This document shows, piece by piece, positions 8,067 through 17,082 of a stretch of 64,000 nt of DNA (its first letter is position 1; the number at the start of each line of letters is the position of its first letter). The DNA is from Parahoeflea alexandrii (lineage in GTDB: Bacteria > Pseudomonadota > Alphaproteobacteria > Rhizobiales > Rhizobiaceae). The notes below the pieces were generated by a model. The model was not told the DNA's origin, did not search any database, and saw only the letters and a program-made list of their open reading frames with translations. The position numbers were made by a program, and so were the translations under genes. The stretch covers positions 620,001 through 684,000 of the forward strand of contig NZ_JAAAML010000001.1 in assembly GCF_024105735.1 (NCBI RefSeq), written 5' to 3'.

Positions 8067-9449
8067 TCAGGCGGGCAGACGCACCGTTGCGCGCAGGCCG
8101 CCCATGGCGCTGTCTGACAGGGTGACGTCGCCGCCATGGCTGCGGGCGATGTCGCGCACGATGGCAAGTCCGAGACCCGTGCCGGTTTCATCCTGGTTGC
8201 GCGCCGCATCAAGACGGTAGAACGGCCGGAACACGTCCTCCCGCGCGTCGGCGGGGATGCCCGGACCGTCATCGTCGATGTTGATGGTGAGCCACCTGCC
8301 GCGGTTGACGGCCTCGATGGAAACCTCGTCGGCATGGCGGCAGGCGTTGGAGACCAGGTTGGTCAGCAGGCGGTCAAATGCGTTGGGCCGGACATTGATC
8401 TCGTCGTCGCCCTGCACCGACACGCTCACGGTGGCGCCGCGCAGCCGTCCGTCTGCCGCAACCTTCTCGACAACGTTGTTCAGGCTTACCGTGCCGACAT
8501 CCTCCTCGGCTTCGCCGCGGGCGAAGGAGAGGTAGCTGTCGAGCATCGACTGCATGTCGTCGATATCCTTGTTCAGGCCGTCGAGCTCCGGTCCATCGCC
8601 GACCAGCGCCAGTTGCAATCGGAACCGGGTGAGGATGGTGCGCAGATCGTGGCTGACGCCGGAAAGCATGGCGGTGCGCTGCTCGAGCTGGCGCTCGATG
8701 CGTTCGCGCATCTTGATGAAGGCGATGCCGGCGCGGCGGACCTCGTCGGCGCCGCGGGGGCGGAAGTCGTCGGGCATGCGCTGGCCCTTGCCGAAGCTTT
8801 CGGCGGCCTGGGTGAGCTTGAGGATCGGCCGGATCTGGCCGCGCAGGAACAGGATGGCGATGACCAGCAGAACCAGCGAGGTGCCGACCATCCACAACAG
8901 GAAGATGTGGGTGTTGGAGGCATAGGCCTGGCTGCGCTTGGCAAAGACCCTGAGGATCTTGTCCTCGAGCTTGATTCGGACCTCGACGATGTTGGAATTG
9001 CCGACGGTGTCGATCCAGAAGGGAAGCCGCACCTGCCTGGTTATCTCCTCGGAGAGGATCTGATCGAGAATCGAGAAGAACGGCTTCGGGCGCGGGGCGG
9101 GCAGGTCGCCTGGCGGCTCGATGGCGATGTTGAGCTCAAGCCGTTCGCGGGCGATACGGATGATCTCGTCGTAGTCTGAATCCTGCGGATAGGTCGACAG
9201 CACGTCGATGATGGCGGCGATGTCGCGCGTGACGGCCATGGACAGCCGCTGGGTGACGGTCTGCCAGTGCCGCTCCATGAAGACAAAGGCGATGACCGAC
9301 TGCAGAAGCACCATGGGGATGATGATGATCAGCAGGGCTCGCGCATAGAGCCGCGTCGGAATGCGTTTGGTGAACCAGCGCGTGAAACGACGGAAGCCGC
9401 TTGGCGGATAACGCTCATATTCCCGTCGAATGGAGTCGATGCTGGCCAT
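8067..9449 (-). CDS. EnvZ-like membrane sensor histidine kinase
   Basis: 460 residues. TM1 about 37-58, periplasmic domain about 59-188, TM2 about 189-212, HAMP about 213-265, phosphoacceptor His267 in GVSHDLRTILTRFRL, then the catalytic domain with DDDGPGIP and GTGLGLAIV boxes. The start is ATG 9449 (MASIDSIRREYERY). No response regulator is adjacent. The nearest candidate is the OmpR-type regulator at 14667-15374, on the same strand about 5.2 kb upstream; I infer they form a split pair. Diverges from the acyl-CoA ligase gene. Confidence 0.94.
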   Translation of the reverse strand: MASIDSIRREYERYPPSGFRRFTRWFTKRIPTRLYARALLIIIIPMVLLQSVIAFVFMERHWQTVTQRLSMAVTRDIAAIIDVLSTYPQDSDYDEIIRIARERLELNIAIEPPGDLPAPRPKPFFSILDQILSEEITRQVRLPFWIDTVGNSNIVEVRIKLEDKILRVFAKRSQAYASNTHIFLLWMVGTSLVLLVIAILFLRGQIRPILKLTQAAESFGKGQRMPDDFRPRGADEVRRAGIAFIKMRERIERQLEQRTAMLSGVSHDLRTILTRFRLQLALVGDGPELDGLNKDIDDMQSMLDSYLSFARGEAEEDVGTVSLNNVVEKVAADGRLRGATVSVSVQGDDEINVRPNAFDRLLTNLVSNACRHADEVSIEAVNRGRWLTINIDDDGPGIPADAREDVFRPFYRLDAARNQDETGTGLGLAIVRDIARSHGGDVTLSDSAMGGLRATVRLPA

Positions 9450-9671
9450 GGCTCCCAAACCTCCCGCCCTGCGCGGTCATTGCTGATTGTTGGTGGTTAT
9501 AAACAAGCTGAGGCGGAATGGGTAGCGACAAGCGGCAGCGCGCCTCCATGTCATGGTGCAGCGGGGCATCGCACGTTGCACCGGGATGGACCTGACTGAC
9601 TTCTGCTGACGTCCTCGATCACAGTGGTACAGGACGGCTTCTGAAACCCTATGAAACTTCTTTCGGACAGT

Positions 9672-9692
9672 CTTTGCAAAAAGCTTGCAAAG
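9672..9692. promoter_or_regulatory. Perfect palindrome upstream of the acyl-CoA ligase
   Basis: CTTTGCAA-AAAGC-TTGCAAAG, 8-bp arms with a 5-bp spacer, 54 bp before the ligase start and in the shared divergent region with the histidine kinase gene. Likely an operator for a dimeric repressor or activator. A GAAAC-N5-GAAAC direct repeat lies just upstream. Confidence 0.5.
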
Positions 9693-9745
9693 CAAGCCAA
9701 CACACCCATCTAATCTGAAATTGTTCTGGGAGGAGCATCACGCAT

Positions 9746-11467
9746 ATGGAACGACCTTGGACTTCTTTTTACGGGCCTTCCGTCCGCGCCGAGATCGATG
9801 AGTTGCCGTTTCGCAATCTCGGTGATCTGGTCAGCCATACTGCCTCGGTCTATGGCGAGGCTGCGGCTTTCACGGTCTGCCTTCCCAATGGCATGAATGG
9901 AACGCTGAGTTTCCGTCAGGTCGACGAGATGTCGACGGCACTCGCCGCCTATCTGCGCGAGGTCGCCGGCCTTCAACAGGGCGACCGGGTGGCCCTGCAG
10001 GCGCCCAATGGGCTACCGTTTCCGGTGGTCGCCTTTGGGGTGTTCAAGGCGGGCTGCGTGCTCGTCAACGTCAATCCGCTTTACACCGCCGAGGAGATGG
10101 CCAAACAGTTTGCCGATTCCAAACCTTCGGCGCTGGTGATCGTCGACATGTTTGCCGACAAGCTGCCCGAAGCGCTCAAGGGCCATCACATCCCGACGGT
10201 GATCGTGACCCGGGTGGCCGAGTTCATGCCTTCCTTGCCGAAAATGATTGTCGGTGCGGTTCAGAAATACTGGGACAAGACCATTCATCCGGTGGATGTC
10301 GCCCATATCCGGCTGCCAGACGCGATTGCGGCAGGCGCGGCGCGGCGGGATGAAGGCAAGATCGGGGCCGGGTCCTATACGGCGTCAGTCGATCCCGATG
10401 ACATCGCCTGTCTGCAATACACCGGCGGCACCACCGGTGTGTCCAAGGGCGCCATGCTGTCGCACCGCAACATCATCATGAACATGGCGCAGACCATGGA
10501 AATGATCAGCGGTGTGAAGAAGGGCGAGGAAGTGGCGCTGACAGCGCTGCCGATGTACCACATCTTTGCCTTCACCGTGAACCTGATCGGGTTCTACTGG
10601 CTTGGCGCGCGCAACATCCTGATCCCCAATCCGCGGCCGCTGTCCAATCTCAAGCGCGCATTCGAGAACTACAAGATCACCTGGATGAGCGGGGTCAACA
10701 CGCTGTTCAATGGTCTCTCAAGCGAGGTCTGGTTTCTCGACACGCCTCCCAAGCATCTCAAATTTGCTTCCGCGGGCGGCATGGCGCTGCAAAAGGCGGT
10801 GGCCGAGCGCTGGGAAGAGATCACCGGAAAGCCGGTTCTCGAGGGGTACGGGCTGACTGAATCCTCGCCGGTGATCACCTTCAACCCGCTTGGCCGGACC
10901 CGCAGCAATTCGATCGGCGTGCCGGTGCCCTCAACCGATGTGGCCTGCCTCGATGCCGGCGGCAAGCCGGTGGCGCAAGGCGAGGCGGGCGAACTGGCTG
11001 CGCGCGGGCCGCAGGTGATGCTGGGCTACTGGAACCGGCCTGAGGAAACGGAAAAAGCCATCAGGGATGGCTGGTTGCTGACCGGCGACATCGCCACCAT
11101 GGATGCGGACGGCTATTTCCGGATCGTCGACCGCAAGAAGGACATGGTCCTGGTCTCGGGCTTCAACGTCTATCCCAACGAGATCGAGGATTGCCTTGCA
11201 GCGCATCCAGGCATTGTCGAATCCGCCGTGATCGGTGTTCCGGACGGAGCATCGGGTGAAGCGGTGAAGGCCTATGTCGTCCGCCGTGACCCGGCGCTGA
11301 CCGTCGAGGACGTCCGCGCCTACTGCAAGCTGCACCTGACCGGCTACAAGGTGCCCAGGCTGGTCGAGTTCCGCGATGACTTGCCCAAGTCCAATGTCGG
11401 CAAGATCCTGCGCAAGGATCTGCGTGCGGAGCAAGAGACCAGGACTTCCGAAGCCGCAAGCGCCTAG
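9746..11467 (+). CDS. Long-chain fatty acid-CoA ligase (AMP-forming)
   Basis: 573 residues, typical FadD length. Activates fatty acids to acyl-CoA through an acyl-adenylate. ANL-superfamily motifs: YTGGTTGVSKGAMLSH (P-loop), EGYGLTESSPVI, and the hinge region GWLLTGDIATMDADGYF with DRKKDMVLVSGFNVYPNEIE. Start ATG 9746 is supported by GGGAGGAG upstream. Followed after 74 bp by the symporter-family gene in the same direction; uptake and activation of an amphipathic acid is a possible joint role but is inference. Confidence 0.94.
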   Translation: MERPWTSFYGPSVRAEIDELPFRNLGDLVSHTASVYGEAAAFTVCLPNGMNGTLSFRQVDEMSTALAAYLREVAGLQQGDRVALQAPNGLPFPVVAFGVFKAGCVLVNVNPLYTAEEMAKQFADSKPSALVIVDMFADKLPEALKGHHIPTVIVTRVAEFMPSLPKMIVGAVQKYWDKTIHPVDVAHIRLPDAIAAGAARRDEGKIGAGSYTASVDPDDIACLQYTGGTTGVSKGAMLSHRNIIMNMAQTMEMISGVKKGEEVALTALPMYHIFAFTVNLIGFYWLGARNILIPNPRPLSNLKRAFENYKITWMSGVNTLFNGLSSEVWFLDTPPKHLKFASAGGMALQKAVAERWEEITGKPVLEGYGLTESSPVITFNPLGRTRSNSIGVPVPSTDVACLDAGGKPVAQGEAGELAARGPQVMLGYWNRPEETEKAIRDGWLLTGDIATMDADGYFRIVDRKKDMVLVSGFNVYPNEIEDCLAAHPGIVESAVIGVPDGASGEAVKAYVVRRDPALTVEDVRAYCKLHLTGYKVPRLVEFRDDLPKSNVGKILRKDLRAEQETRTSEAASA

Positions 11468-11541
11468 GACAAGCATGGCCGACCGGAGCGCTGTGGCGGT
11501 CCGGGAATCGAGTAGAAACGACCGGCTTTCAGGGAGGAACC

Positions 11542-12423
11542 ATGGTCGGACCTTTGGAACAAGCAATTCTGGCTTTGATGATCTTCGTGATCATGCTTGG
11601 CATGGGCGCGTCCCTTACCCCGCGCGATTTCGCGCTGGCGCTGAAGCGGCCCTACGGTCTGTTTATCGGTGTGGCCTCGCAGTATGGTTTCATGCCGTTC
11701 ATTGCCTTCCTGCTGGCAATCAGCCTGCCGGTACCGGACCCGATCAAGATCGGGATCCTGATCATGGGCTGCATGCCCGGCGGCACCACGTCCAATATCT
11801 TTACCTATTTCTCCAAGGGAAATCTGGCGCTGTCGGTGCTCATGACGGTCAACTCGACCGTCTTCGGCGTGGTGTTGATCCCGCTGGTGCTGGTGCTCTA
11901 TGCGGGGGCGCTCGATCTGCAGATCCCGCGCGAGAACATCATCGTGACGCTGGTGCTGCTCCTGGTGCCGGTTGCCATCGGAATGGGCTTGCGCAAGCTC
12001 AATGCCAATGCCGGAGCGGTGACCGAGTTCCTCGGCTCGCTGCTGGCCGTCATTTTCATCCTGTTTCTGATCGTGTCCTGGATTCCGAGGAACTGGGACT
12101 TTCTGACAACGACGACCTGGGCCACCTATTTTGGCGCCATTGGGCTTGGCGTGTTCGGGTTCGCCATCGGCTACGGCTTTGCAACGCTGCTCAAACTGCA
12201 TCCGCGCAATGCCCGCACAATCGCACTGGAAACCGGCATTCAGAACGGACCGCTGGCGATTGCCATCATCGCCTTCACCTTCTCCGGCACCGAGGCCCAG
12301 TCGGTGATGGCGGTACCGGCACTCTATTCGCTGTTTATCGTTATGACATCGACGATGCTGACCTTCTGGTTCCGCCGGATCAATAACGCCGGAGAGCAGA
12401 AATTGCCTGACGGCCTGCTGTAG
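11542..12423 (+). CDS. Bile acid:sodium symporter family (BASS/SBF) transporter
   Basis: 293 residues, about nine to ten hydrophobic segments. Family pattern includes LIMGCMPGGTTSNIFTYFSKGN and ALETGIQNGPLAIAI, the paired motifs around the substrate and sodium sites of BASS proteins. Strong SD AGGGAGGAA before ATG 11542. The substrate is not predictable; in bacteria these carriers move bile acids, pyruvate, pantoate or other organic anions. Probably transcribed with the acyl-CoA ligase. Confidence 0.9.
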   Translation: MVGPLEQAILALMIFVIMLGMGASLTPRDFALALKRPYGLFIGVASQYGFMPFIAFLLAISLPVPDPIKIGILIMGCMPGGTTSNIFTYFSKGNLALSVLMTVNSTVFGVVLIPLVLVLYAGALDLQIPRENIIVTLVLLLVPVAIGMGLRKLNANAGAVTEFLGSLLAVIFILFLIVSWIPRNWDFLTTTTWATYFGAIGLGVFGFAIGYGFATLLKLHPRNARTIALETGIQNGPLAIAIIAFTFSGTEAQSVMAVPALYSLFIVMTSTMLTFWFRRINNAGEQKLPDGLL

Positions 12424-12490
12424 CATTCCAAGGCCGGGCAGCCCCGGTGCGCCCGGTAAGGCAACCTGTGGGCCATCGGACATGAAGAAA

Positions 12491-12518
12491 ACGGCCCGTG
12501 CTTATAAAGCACGGGCCG
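12491..12518. terminator. Strong terminator between convergent symporter and chemoreceptor genes
   Basis: Perfect 12-bp stem CGGCCCGTGCTT / AAGCACGGGCCG around ATA. On the minus strand it is followed by TTTTCTTC, so it best terminates the chemoreceptor gene ending at 12554; it may also act on the plus strand. Confidence 0.85.
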
Positions 12519-12553
12519 CTCATTCTTGTTGGGCCTGCCAGGACTGGGGTCAA

Positions 12554-14410
12554 TCAGGCGGCGCGTTGTGCCCGTGGCGCATGGGCCCGGTTTGAGGAAA
12601 CCTCGAACTGATCGACCATGCCGCTCAGCTTCTGGGCGCTTGCTGCCAGCTTGTGCATGACCGCGGTGGCTTCCTCGACCATGGCGGCGTTCTGCTGCGT
12701 GACCTGGTCCATCTGGTTGACGGCGCTGTTGATCTCGCCAAGGCCGGTGGTCTGCTCGCGGGCGGCTGTTGCGATCGAAGCGATATGATCGTTGATCGCG
12801 GCAACCTGCTCGGAGATGGTGCCGAGCGCATCGCCGGTTTCGTTGACGAGCTGCACACCGCTTGCCACTTCCTCGCCGGACTTGGTGATCAGGCCCTTGA
12901 TGTCCTTGGCCGCGCTTGCCGAGCGCTGTGCGAGTTCGCGAACTTCCTGGGCGACGACGGCGAAGCCCTTTCCGGCTTCACCTGCCCGGGCGGCCTCGAC
13001 GCCGGCGTTAAGCGCCAGCAGGTTGGTCTGAAAGGCAATCTCGTCGATCACGGAGATGATCTTGGAGATTTCGTCCGATGCCGATTCAATGCGCGACATG
13101 GCGTTGACGGCGTTGGAGACGACGCTGCGGGAATTGACCGTGCTGCTCTGTGCCTTCTCGGCCATGTCCCTGGCTTCCTCGGCGCGGGTCGCTGCACTGC
13201 GCACCGTTGCGGTGATCTCGTCGAGCGCGGCAGAAGTTTCCTCGAGCGAGGCTGCCTGCTGTTCGGTGCGCCGCGACAGGTCGTCCGTTGCCGCCTGCAT
13301 TTCGGATGCGCCGGCATTGATCTCGTGGGTTTCTCCGCTGAGCTCGGCCATGGTTTGGCTGAGACGATCGGCGGCATGGTTGAAATCGGTCCGCAGCTTT
13401 TCGAACTCTCCGGTGAAGGCATGATCCAGCCTGACCTTCAGGTTGCCATTGCTGAGTTCGCTCAGGGCTGCGCCCAGTTCGCGAACAGCTGCTTCGGTTT
13501 CCTGGTCACGAGCGGATTTCTCGGCCTCGCGGCGCTGGCGCTCGGCTTCGGTCTCTTCACGGCTGCGGACCGAGTCCGACTCAAGCGCGATCTTTTCGAC
13601 CGCCCCGTCGCGCAGGATCGTCAACGAGCGGGCGAGAGAGCCGATCTCGTTGCGCTGGTCCTGGCCAGGCACGTCGATATCGAGATTGCCTTCGGCGAGC
13701 GCGTTGGCGACGTTGGTAAGCCGCGGGATGCCACCAAGAACCTGCTTTGTGACAAACGCTGCGATGGCGACTGCAGCCAAGAGAACCAGGATTGCAACGA
13801 TGCTGATGGTCCAGGCCATTTCGCTGGCCATGGCATCGATTTCCGCCGAGCGTACACCGGCGTAAAGGATGCCGATCGTTTCGCCTGCCGGCGAGTAGAT
13901 CGGCTCATAGATGGTGTAGTACGGCGTTCCCAGGATCACTGCCTCGCCGCGGAAGGTCTCGCCCTTGGTCAGGACCGGGTAGACCGCGCCCTTCTGACCC
14001 AGCGGGGTTCCGACCGCCCGGTTGCCATCGGGCTTGATGATGTTGGTGGTCTTGCGCCAGAAATCCCTGGTTTCTGCATCCCAGGCGAAAATCGTCGCCG
14101 TCTGGCCGGTCATGCGGCCGATGGTGTCGATCATCTCGTGGCTTTCGAAGCCGGTCGGGATCGATTCCATCTCGATTCGCTGGACGTTGCCGTCGGCTGC
14201 CCATGCGATGGTGGTGCCCGGAAGGTCGCGAGCCACGATGGTCGCCGCCGTCCGCAAGCTTGTGTTCTGGCTTTCGATCGCCTGAGCCTGGATACGTTTA
14301 CTGATATTGGCGGAGACCGCCAGTTCGACCACACCAAGTGCAACCAGAAGAAGAGATACGGTCATCACCGTTACGGTTTTGACTACCCCGAAGCGTGAAA
14401 AAATTGACAT
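12554..14410 (-). CDS. Methyl-accepting chemotaxis protein with a Cache-type sensor domain
   Basis: About 618 residues. One TM near the N-terminus, an extracytoplasmic Cache domain ([38 protein letters not shown]), a second TM, HAMP ([20 protein letters not shown]) and the MCP signalling hairpin with [20 protein letters not shown]. Start ATG 14410 ([12 protein letters not shown]) has a GGGGG element upstream. The C-terminus ends in [11 protein letters not shown] and has no CheR-tethering xWxxF pentapeptide. The upstream region is unusually AT-rich with several TTAA boxes, which may be its promoter. Confidence 0.94.
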   Translation of the reverse strand: MSIFSRFGVVKTVTVMTVSLLLVALGVVELAVSANISKRIQAQAIESQNTSLRTAATIVARDLPGTTIAWAADGNVQRIEMESIPTGFESHEMIDTIGRMTGQTATIFAWDAETRDFWRKTTNIIKPDGNRAVGTPLGQKGAVYPVLTKGETFRGEAVILGTPYYTIYEPIYSPAGETIGILYAGVRSAEIDAMASEMAWTISIVAILVLLAAVAIAAFVTKQVLGGIPRLTNVANALAEGNLDIDVPGQDQRNEIGSLARSLTILRDGAVEKIALESDSVRSREETEAERQRREAEKSARDQETEAAVRELGAALSELSNGNLKVRLDHAFTGEFEKLRTDFNHAADRLSQTMAELSGETHEINAGASEMQAATDDLSRRTEQQAASLEETSAALDEITATVRSAATRAEEARDMAEKAQSSTVNSRSVVSNAVNAMSRIESASDEISKIISVIDEIAFQTNLLALNAGVEAARAGEAGKGFAVVAQEVRELAQRSASAAKDIKGLITKSGEEVASGVQLVNETGDALGTISEQVAAINDHIASIATAAREQTTGLGEINSAVNQMDQVTQQNAAMVEEATAVMHKLAASAQKLSGMVDQFEVSSNRAHAPRAQRAA

Positions 14411-14666
14411 GCTAACCCCCGTAATTTTGACAGAGATTAGTATTGAATGGTTAAGAAAATTAAACTTAACCCCGACATTTTTAAGGGGTTCAACCCGAGA
14501 TGCTCCGGATTGATACAGGTTTCTTGGGTAGTATATCTCTGTAGCATTCACGCTTGAATTGCTGCAGCAATCTTGCTGTTGGAGGAGTAAGTGGAATCAA
14601 GGCAGCCTCAGCTTTTCCAAGGTAGGGGCTCGGGTACATACTTGGTCTTCCGATGGAGCCGGCGCT

Positions 14667-15374
14667 CTAGACCTTTGTCTCCACACTCAGCCGGTAGCCG
14701 ATGCCACGCACGGTCTGGAGCCAGACCGGATTGGCCGGATCGTCCTCGATCTTGCGGCGCAGGCGGTTGATCTGAACGTCGATGGTACGTTCGCCGACCT
14801 CTATGTCGCCGCCGACGAGTTCATGGCGGGGAACGGTCTCGCCGGCGTTTTCGGCAAAGGCGACCATGATCTCGCGTTCGCGGTCGGTGAGGCGGACGGG
14901 CTCGCCGGATTTCTTCAGTTCGCGGCGGGCGATGACGAAGGTGAACGGACCGAAGACCACCTGTTCGACCTTTGGCGGCGAGGGCTGGCCGCCGCGCTTG
15001 AGGATGTTGTTGATCCTGAGCACCAGTTCGCGCGGATTGAACGGCTTGGCAAGGTAGTCGTCGGCGCCGGCTTCGAGGCCGTCGATCCGGGCCTCGCCTT
15101 CGGCCAGCGCGGTCAGCATTAGGATCGGCACCGTCTTGATCTCGCGCAGCGACCGGGTCAGTGACAGGCCGCTTTCACCGGGCATCATCACGTCGATGAT
15201 CAGCAGGTCGAAATCGAGACCTTCAAGCTTGCGGCGGGCCTCGTCGGCTTCGGCGGCAGTGGTGACACGAAACCCCTGTTCGGTGAGATAGCGTGACAGC
15301 AGGTCACGGATCCGGGTGTCGTCGTCGACGACCAGCAGGTGGGCTGCATCATCTTCCGGCAAGGGGTTTGTCAT
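14667..15374 (-). CDS. OmpR/PhoB-family response regulator
   Basis: 235 residues: receiver domain 10-125 with phosphoacceptor Asp61 (LLIIDVMMPGESGL) and Lys110 (DYLAKPFNPREL), then a winged-helix DNA-binding domain (PVRLTDREREIMVAFAEN, RTIDVQINRLRRKIEDDP). Its ATG overlaps the stop of the upstream marR-like gene in an ATGA, so the two are translationally coupled. The probable partner kinase is the EnvZ-like gene 5.2 kb downstream on the same strand. Confidence 0.95.
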   Translation of the reverse strand: MTNPLPEDDAAHLLVVDDDTRIRDLLSRYLTEQGFRVTTAAEADEARRKLEGLDFDLLIIDVMMPGESGLSLTRSLREIKTVPILMLTALAEGEARIDGLEAGADDYLAKPFNPRELVLRINNILKRGGQPSPPKVEQVVFGPFTFVIARRELKKSGEPVRLTDREREIMVAFAENAGETVPRHELVGGDIEVGERTIDVQINRLRRKIEDDPANPVWLQTVRGIGYRLSVETKV

Positions 15375-15904
15375 TGGTCTCGTCCCTCATTGATCTCGCT
15401 GTGATCCTCTTCCGGCCTGTGCGCACCGGGATTGATCATGCCGGAAAGGAAGGTCGTGACCGCTGTCCGTCCATTCTCATCCATACCTTCCAGTGCATTG
15501 GCGATACGGCGAGACTGTGGCCTTGCCAGTGCCAGCGCCAGTTCGCGCCCCCGGTCGGTGGGGAAGAGACGACGTTGCCTGCGGTCTTCCGGGCCGGCAA
15601 CCTGGGCAATATAGCCTGAATCGATGAGTTGTTTGAGAACCCTCGCCAGCGACTGCTTGGTAATCTTCAGCGTGTCGAGCAGGGCGGCTACCGTCAGTCC
15701 GGGTTCGCGGTTGACGAAATGGACGACACGGTGATGGGCGCGTCCGAACCCGGACGTGTCGAGGATGGCGTCGGGATCGGAAATGAAATCACGGTAGGCG
15801 AAGAACAACAGTTCGATGATCTCGAAGTCGATACCGTCATTGTCCCCCATGGGACGGTCAAGGATCTGGTCGGATTCGGGCTTGATTGCGCCGGCACGGT
15901 TCAT
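15371..15904 (-). CDS. MarR-family transcriptional regulator
   Basis: 177 residues with a winged-helix MarR domain: HHRVVHFVNREPGLTVAALL, ITKQSLARVLKQLIDSGYIA and a wing with DRRQRRLFPTDRGRELA. Start ATG 15904 has AGGAAAAG at good spacing; an upstream TTG at 15922 is less likely. It is coupled to the response regulator by an ATGA overlap. A palindrome in its promoter (15924-15944) suggests autoregulation and possible control of divergent ilvE. No ligand can be inferred. Confidence 0.93.
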   Translation of the reverse strand: MNRAGAIKPESDQILDRPMGDNDGIDFEIIELLFFAYRDFISDPDAILDTSGFGRAHHRVVHFVNREPGLTVAALLDTLKITKQSLARVLKQLIDSGYIAQVAGPEDRRQRRLFPTDRGRELALALARPQSRRIANALEGMDENGRTAVTTFLSGMINPGAHRPEEDHSEINEGRDQ

Positions 15905-15923
15905 GGCGACTTTTCCTTTCAAA

Positions 15924-15944
15924 TATGTCAGCTATGTTGACATA
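15924..15944. promoter_or_regulatory. Probable MarR operator in the marR / ilvE divergent region
   Basis: TATGTCA-GCTATGT-TGACATA, perfect 7-bp arms with a 7-bp spacer, extended imperfectly on both sides. It lies 20 bp before the MarR start codon and includes a plus-strand TTGACA (15937-15942), followed after 17 bp by TAGCTT, which could be an ilvE promoter overlapped by the operator. Confidence 0.6.
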
Positions 15945-16113
15945 ATTTGGCGCAATTGCTAGCTTCGATTTGCGCGCGAGGCAAACTGGCCTTGCCCGCC
16001 GGCTTGCCAATGCCCGTTTGCCTCACGCCTGATTTTGGCGCTTGAGCCACGGTCACCGACACCGGCTTAAAGACAACCATTATCACGGCGGCATACCGCC
16101 TGGAGGAAACGCG

Positions 16114-17004
16114 ATGGCGTCCGTACCTTTTGACCAGCTCGAAGGCGAAATCTGGTTTAACGGCGAGTTCGTGCCGTGGAAAGATGCAAAAATTCATGTC
16201 CTGACCCACGGGCTGCATTATGCCAGCGCCGTTTTCGAAGGTGAACGGGCCTATGGCGGCGAGATCTTCAAGCTGACCGAACACACCGAGCGGCTGCATA
16301 CGTCCGCTGATATTCTCGGCTTCAAGATCCCCTACAGCGTCGCCGAGATCGATCAGGCCTGCGTCGAACTGCTGGCGCGGCAGGGTTTTGAGGATGCCTA
16401 TGTGCGTCCGATCGCTTGGCGCGGATCGGAGATGATGGGCGTGTCGGCCCAGGCCAACCGGATCAACCTGGCCATCGCCATCTGGCAGTGGCCCAGCTAT
16501 TTCAAGCCGGAAGAGCGGATGAAGGGCATCCGGCTCGACATGGCCGAGTACCGGCGTCCGGACCCGCGGACCGCGCCGTCGCGATCCAAGGCCGCCGGGC
16601 TTTACATGATCTGCACGCTGTCCAAGCATCGCGCCGAAGAACGCGGCTATGCCGATGCGCTGATGCTGGACTGGCGCGACCAGGTGGCTGAAGCCACCGG
16701 CGCCAATGTTTTCTTCGTAAAGGACGGCAAGATCCACACGCCGACGCCCGACTGTTTCCTGGACGGCATTACCCGGCGCACCGTGATCGGCCTTGCCAAG
16801 AAGCGCGGCTACGAAGTGATTGAACGGGCGATCCAGCCCGAAGAACTCGAGGGTTTCGAGCAGTGCTTCCTCACCGGGACAGCCGCCGAAGTCACTCCGG
16901 TCTCGGAGATCGGTCCCTACAGCTTCACTGTCGGCGAGATCACGCAGAATCTGGTCAATGACTACATGTCCGAGGTGCAGCCGAAAAAGATTGCCGCCGA
17001 GTAA
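16114..17004 (+). CDS. ilvE: Branched-chain amino acid aminotransferase
   Basis: 296 residues, class IV PLP aminotransferase. Interconverts Val, Leu and Ile with their 2-oxo acids. Motifs include LTHGLHYASAVFEGERAY, a lysine region GLYMICTLSKHRAEE and EATGANVFFVKDG, then FLDGITRRTVIGLAKKRGYE. The start at ATG 16114 is fixed by TGGAGGAAA upstream. Monocistronic: divergent from marR and followed by a strong terminator. Confidence 0.96.
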   Translation: MASVPFDQLEGEIWFNGEFVPWKDAKIHVLTHGLHYASAVFEGERAYGGEIFKLTEHTERLHTSADILGFKIPYSVAEIDQACVELLARQGFEDAYVRPIAWRGSEMMGVSAQANRINLAIAIWQWPSYFKPEERMKGIRLDMAEYRRPDPRTAPSRSKAAGLYMICTLSKHRAEERGYADALMLDWRDQVAEATGANVFFVKDGKIHTPTPDCFLDGITRRTVIGLAKKRGYEVIERAIQPEELEGFEQCFLTGTAAEVTPVSEIGPYSFTVGEITQNLVNDYMSEVQPKKIAAE

Positions 17005-17026
17005 TCCCTGCGACCCATTCAGAACG

Positions 17027-17064
17027 AAAAGGCGGCGCTCCCCAATGGAAGCGCCGCCTTTTTT
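17027..17064. terminator. Bidirectional terminator between ilvE and hppD
   Basis: GGCGGCGCT / AGCGCCGCC stem, flanked by AAAA on the left and TTTTTT on the right, so it works as an intrinsic terminator on both strands for the convergent genes. Confidence 0.92.
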
Positions 17065-17082
17065 GCTGTCGGTGTGGGTGGC

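Noticed and set aside
14430-14500. TTAA-rich sequence upstream of the chemoreceptor as a CtrA site
   Set aside because: TTAA boxes occur but none with the exact 7-base spacing of the CtrA consensus.
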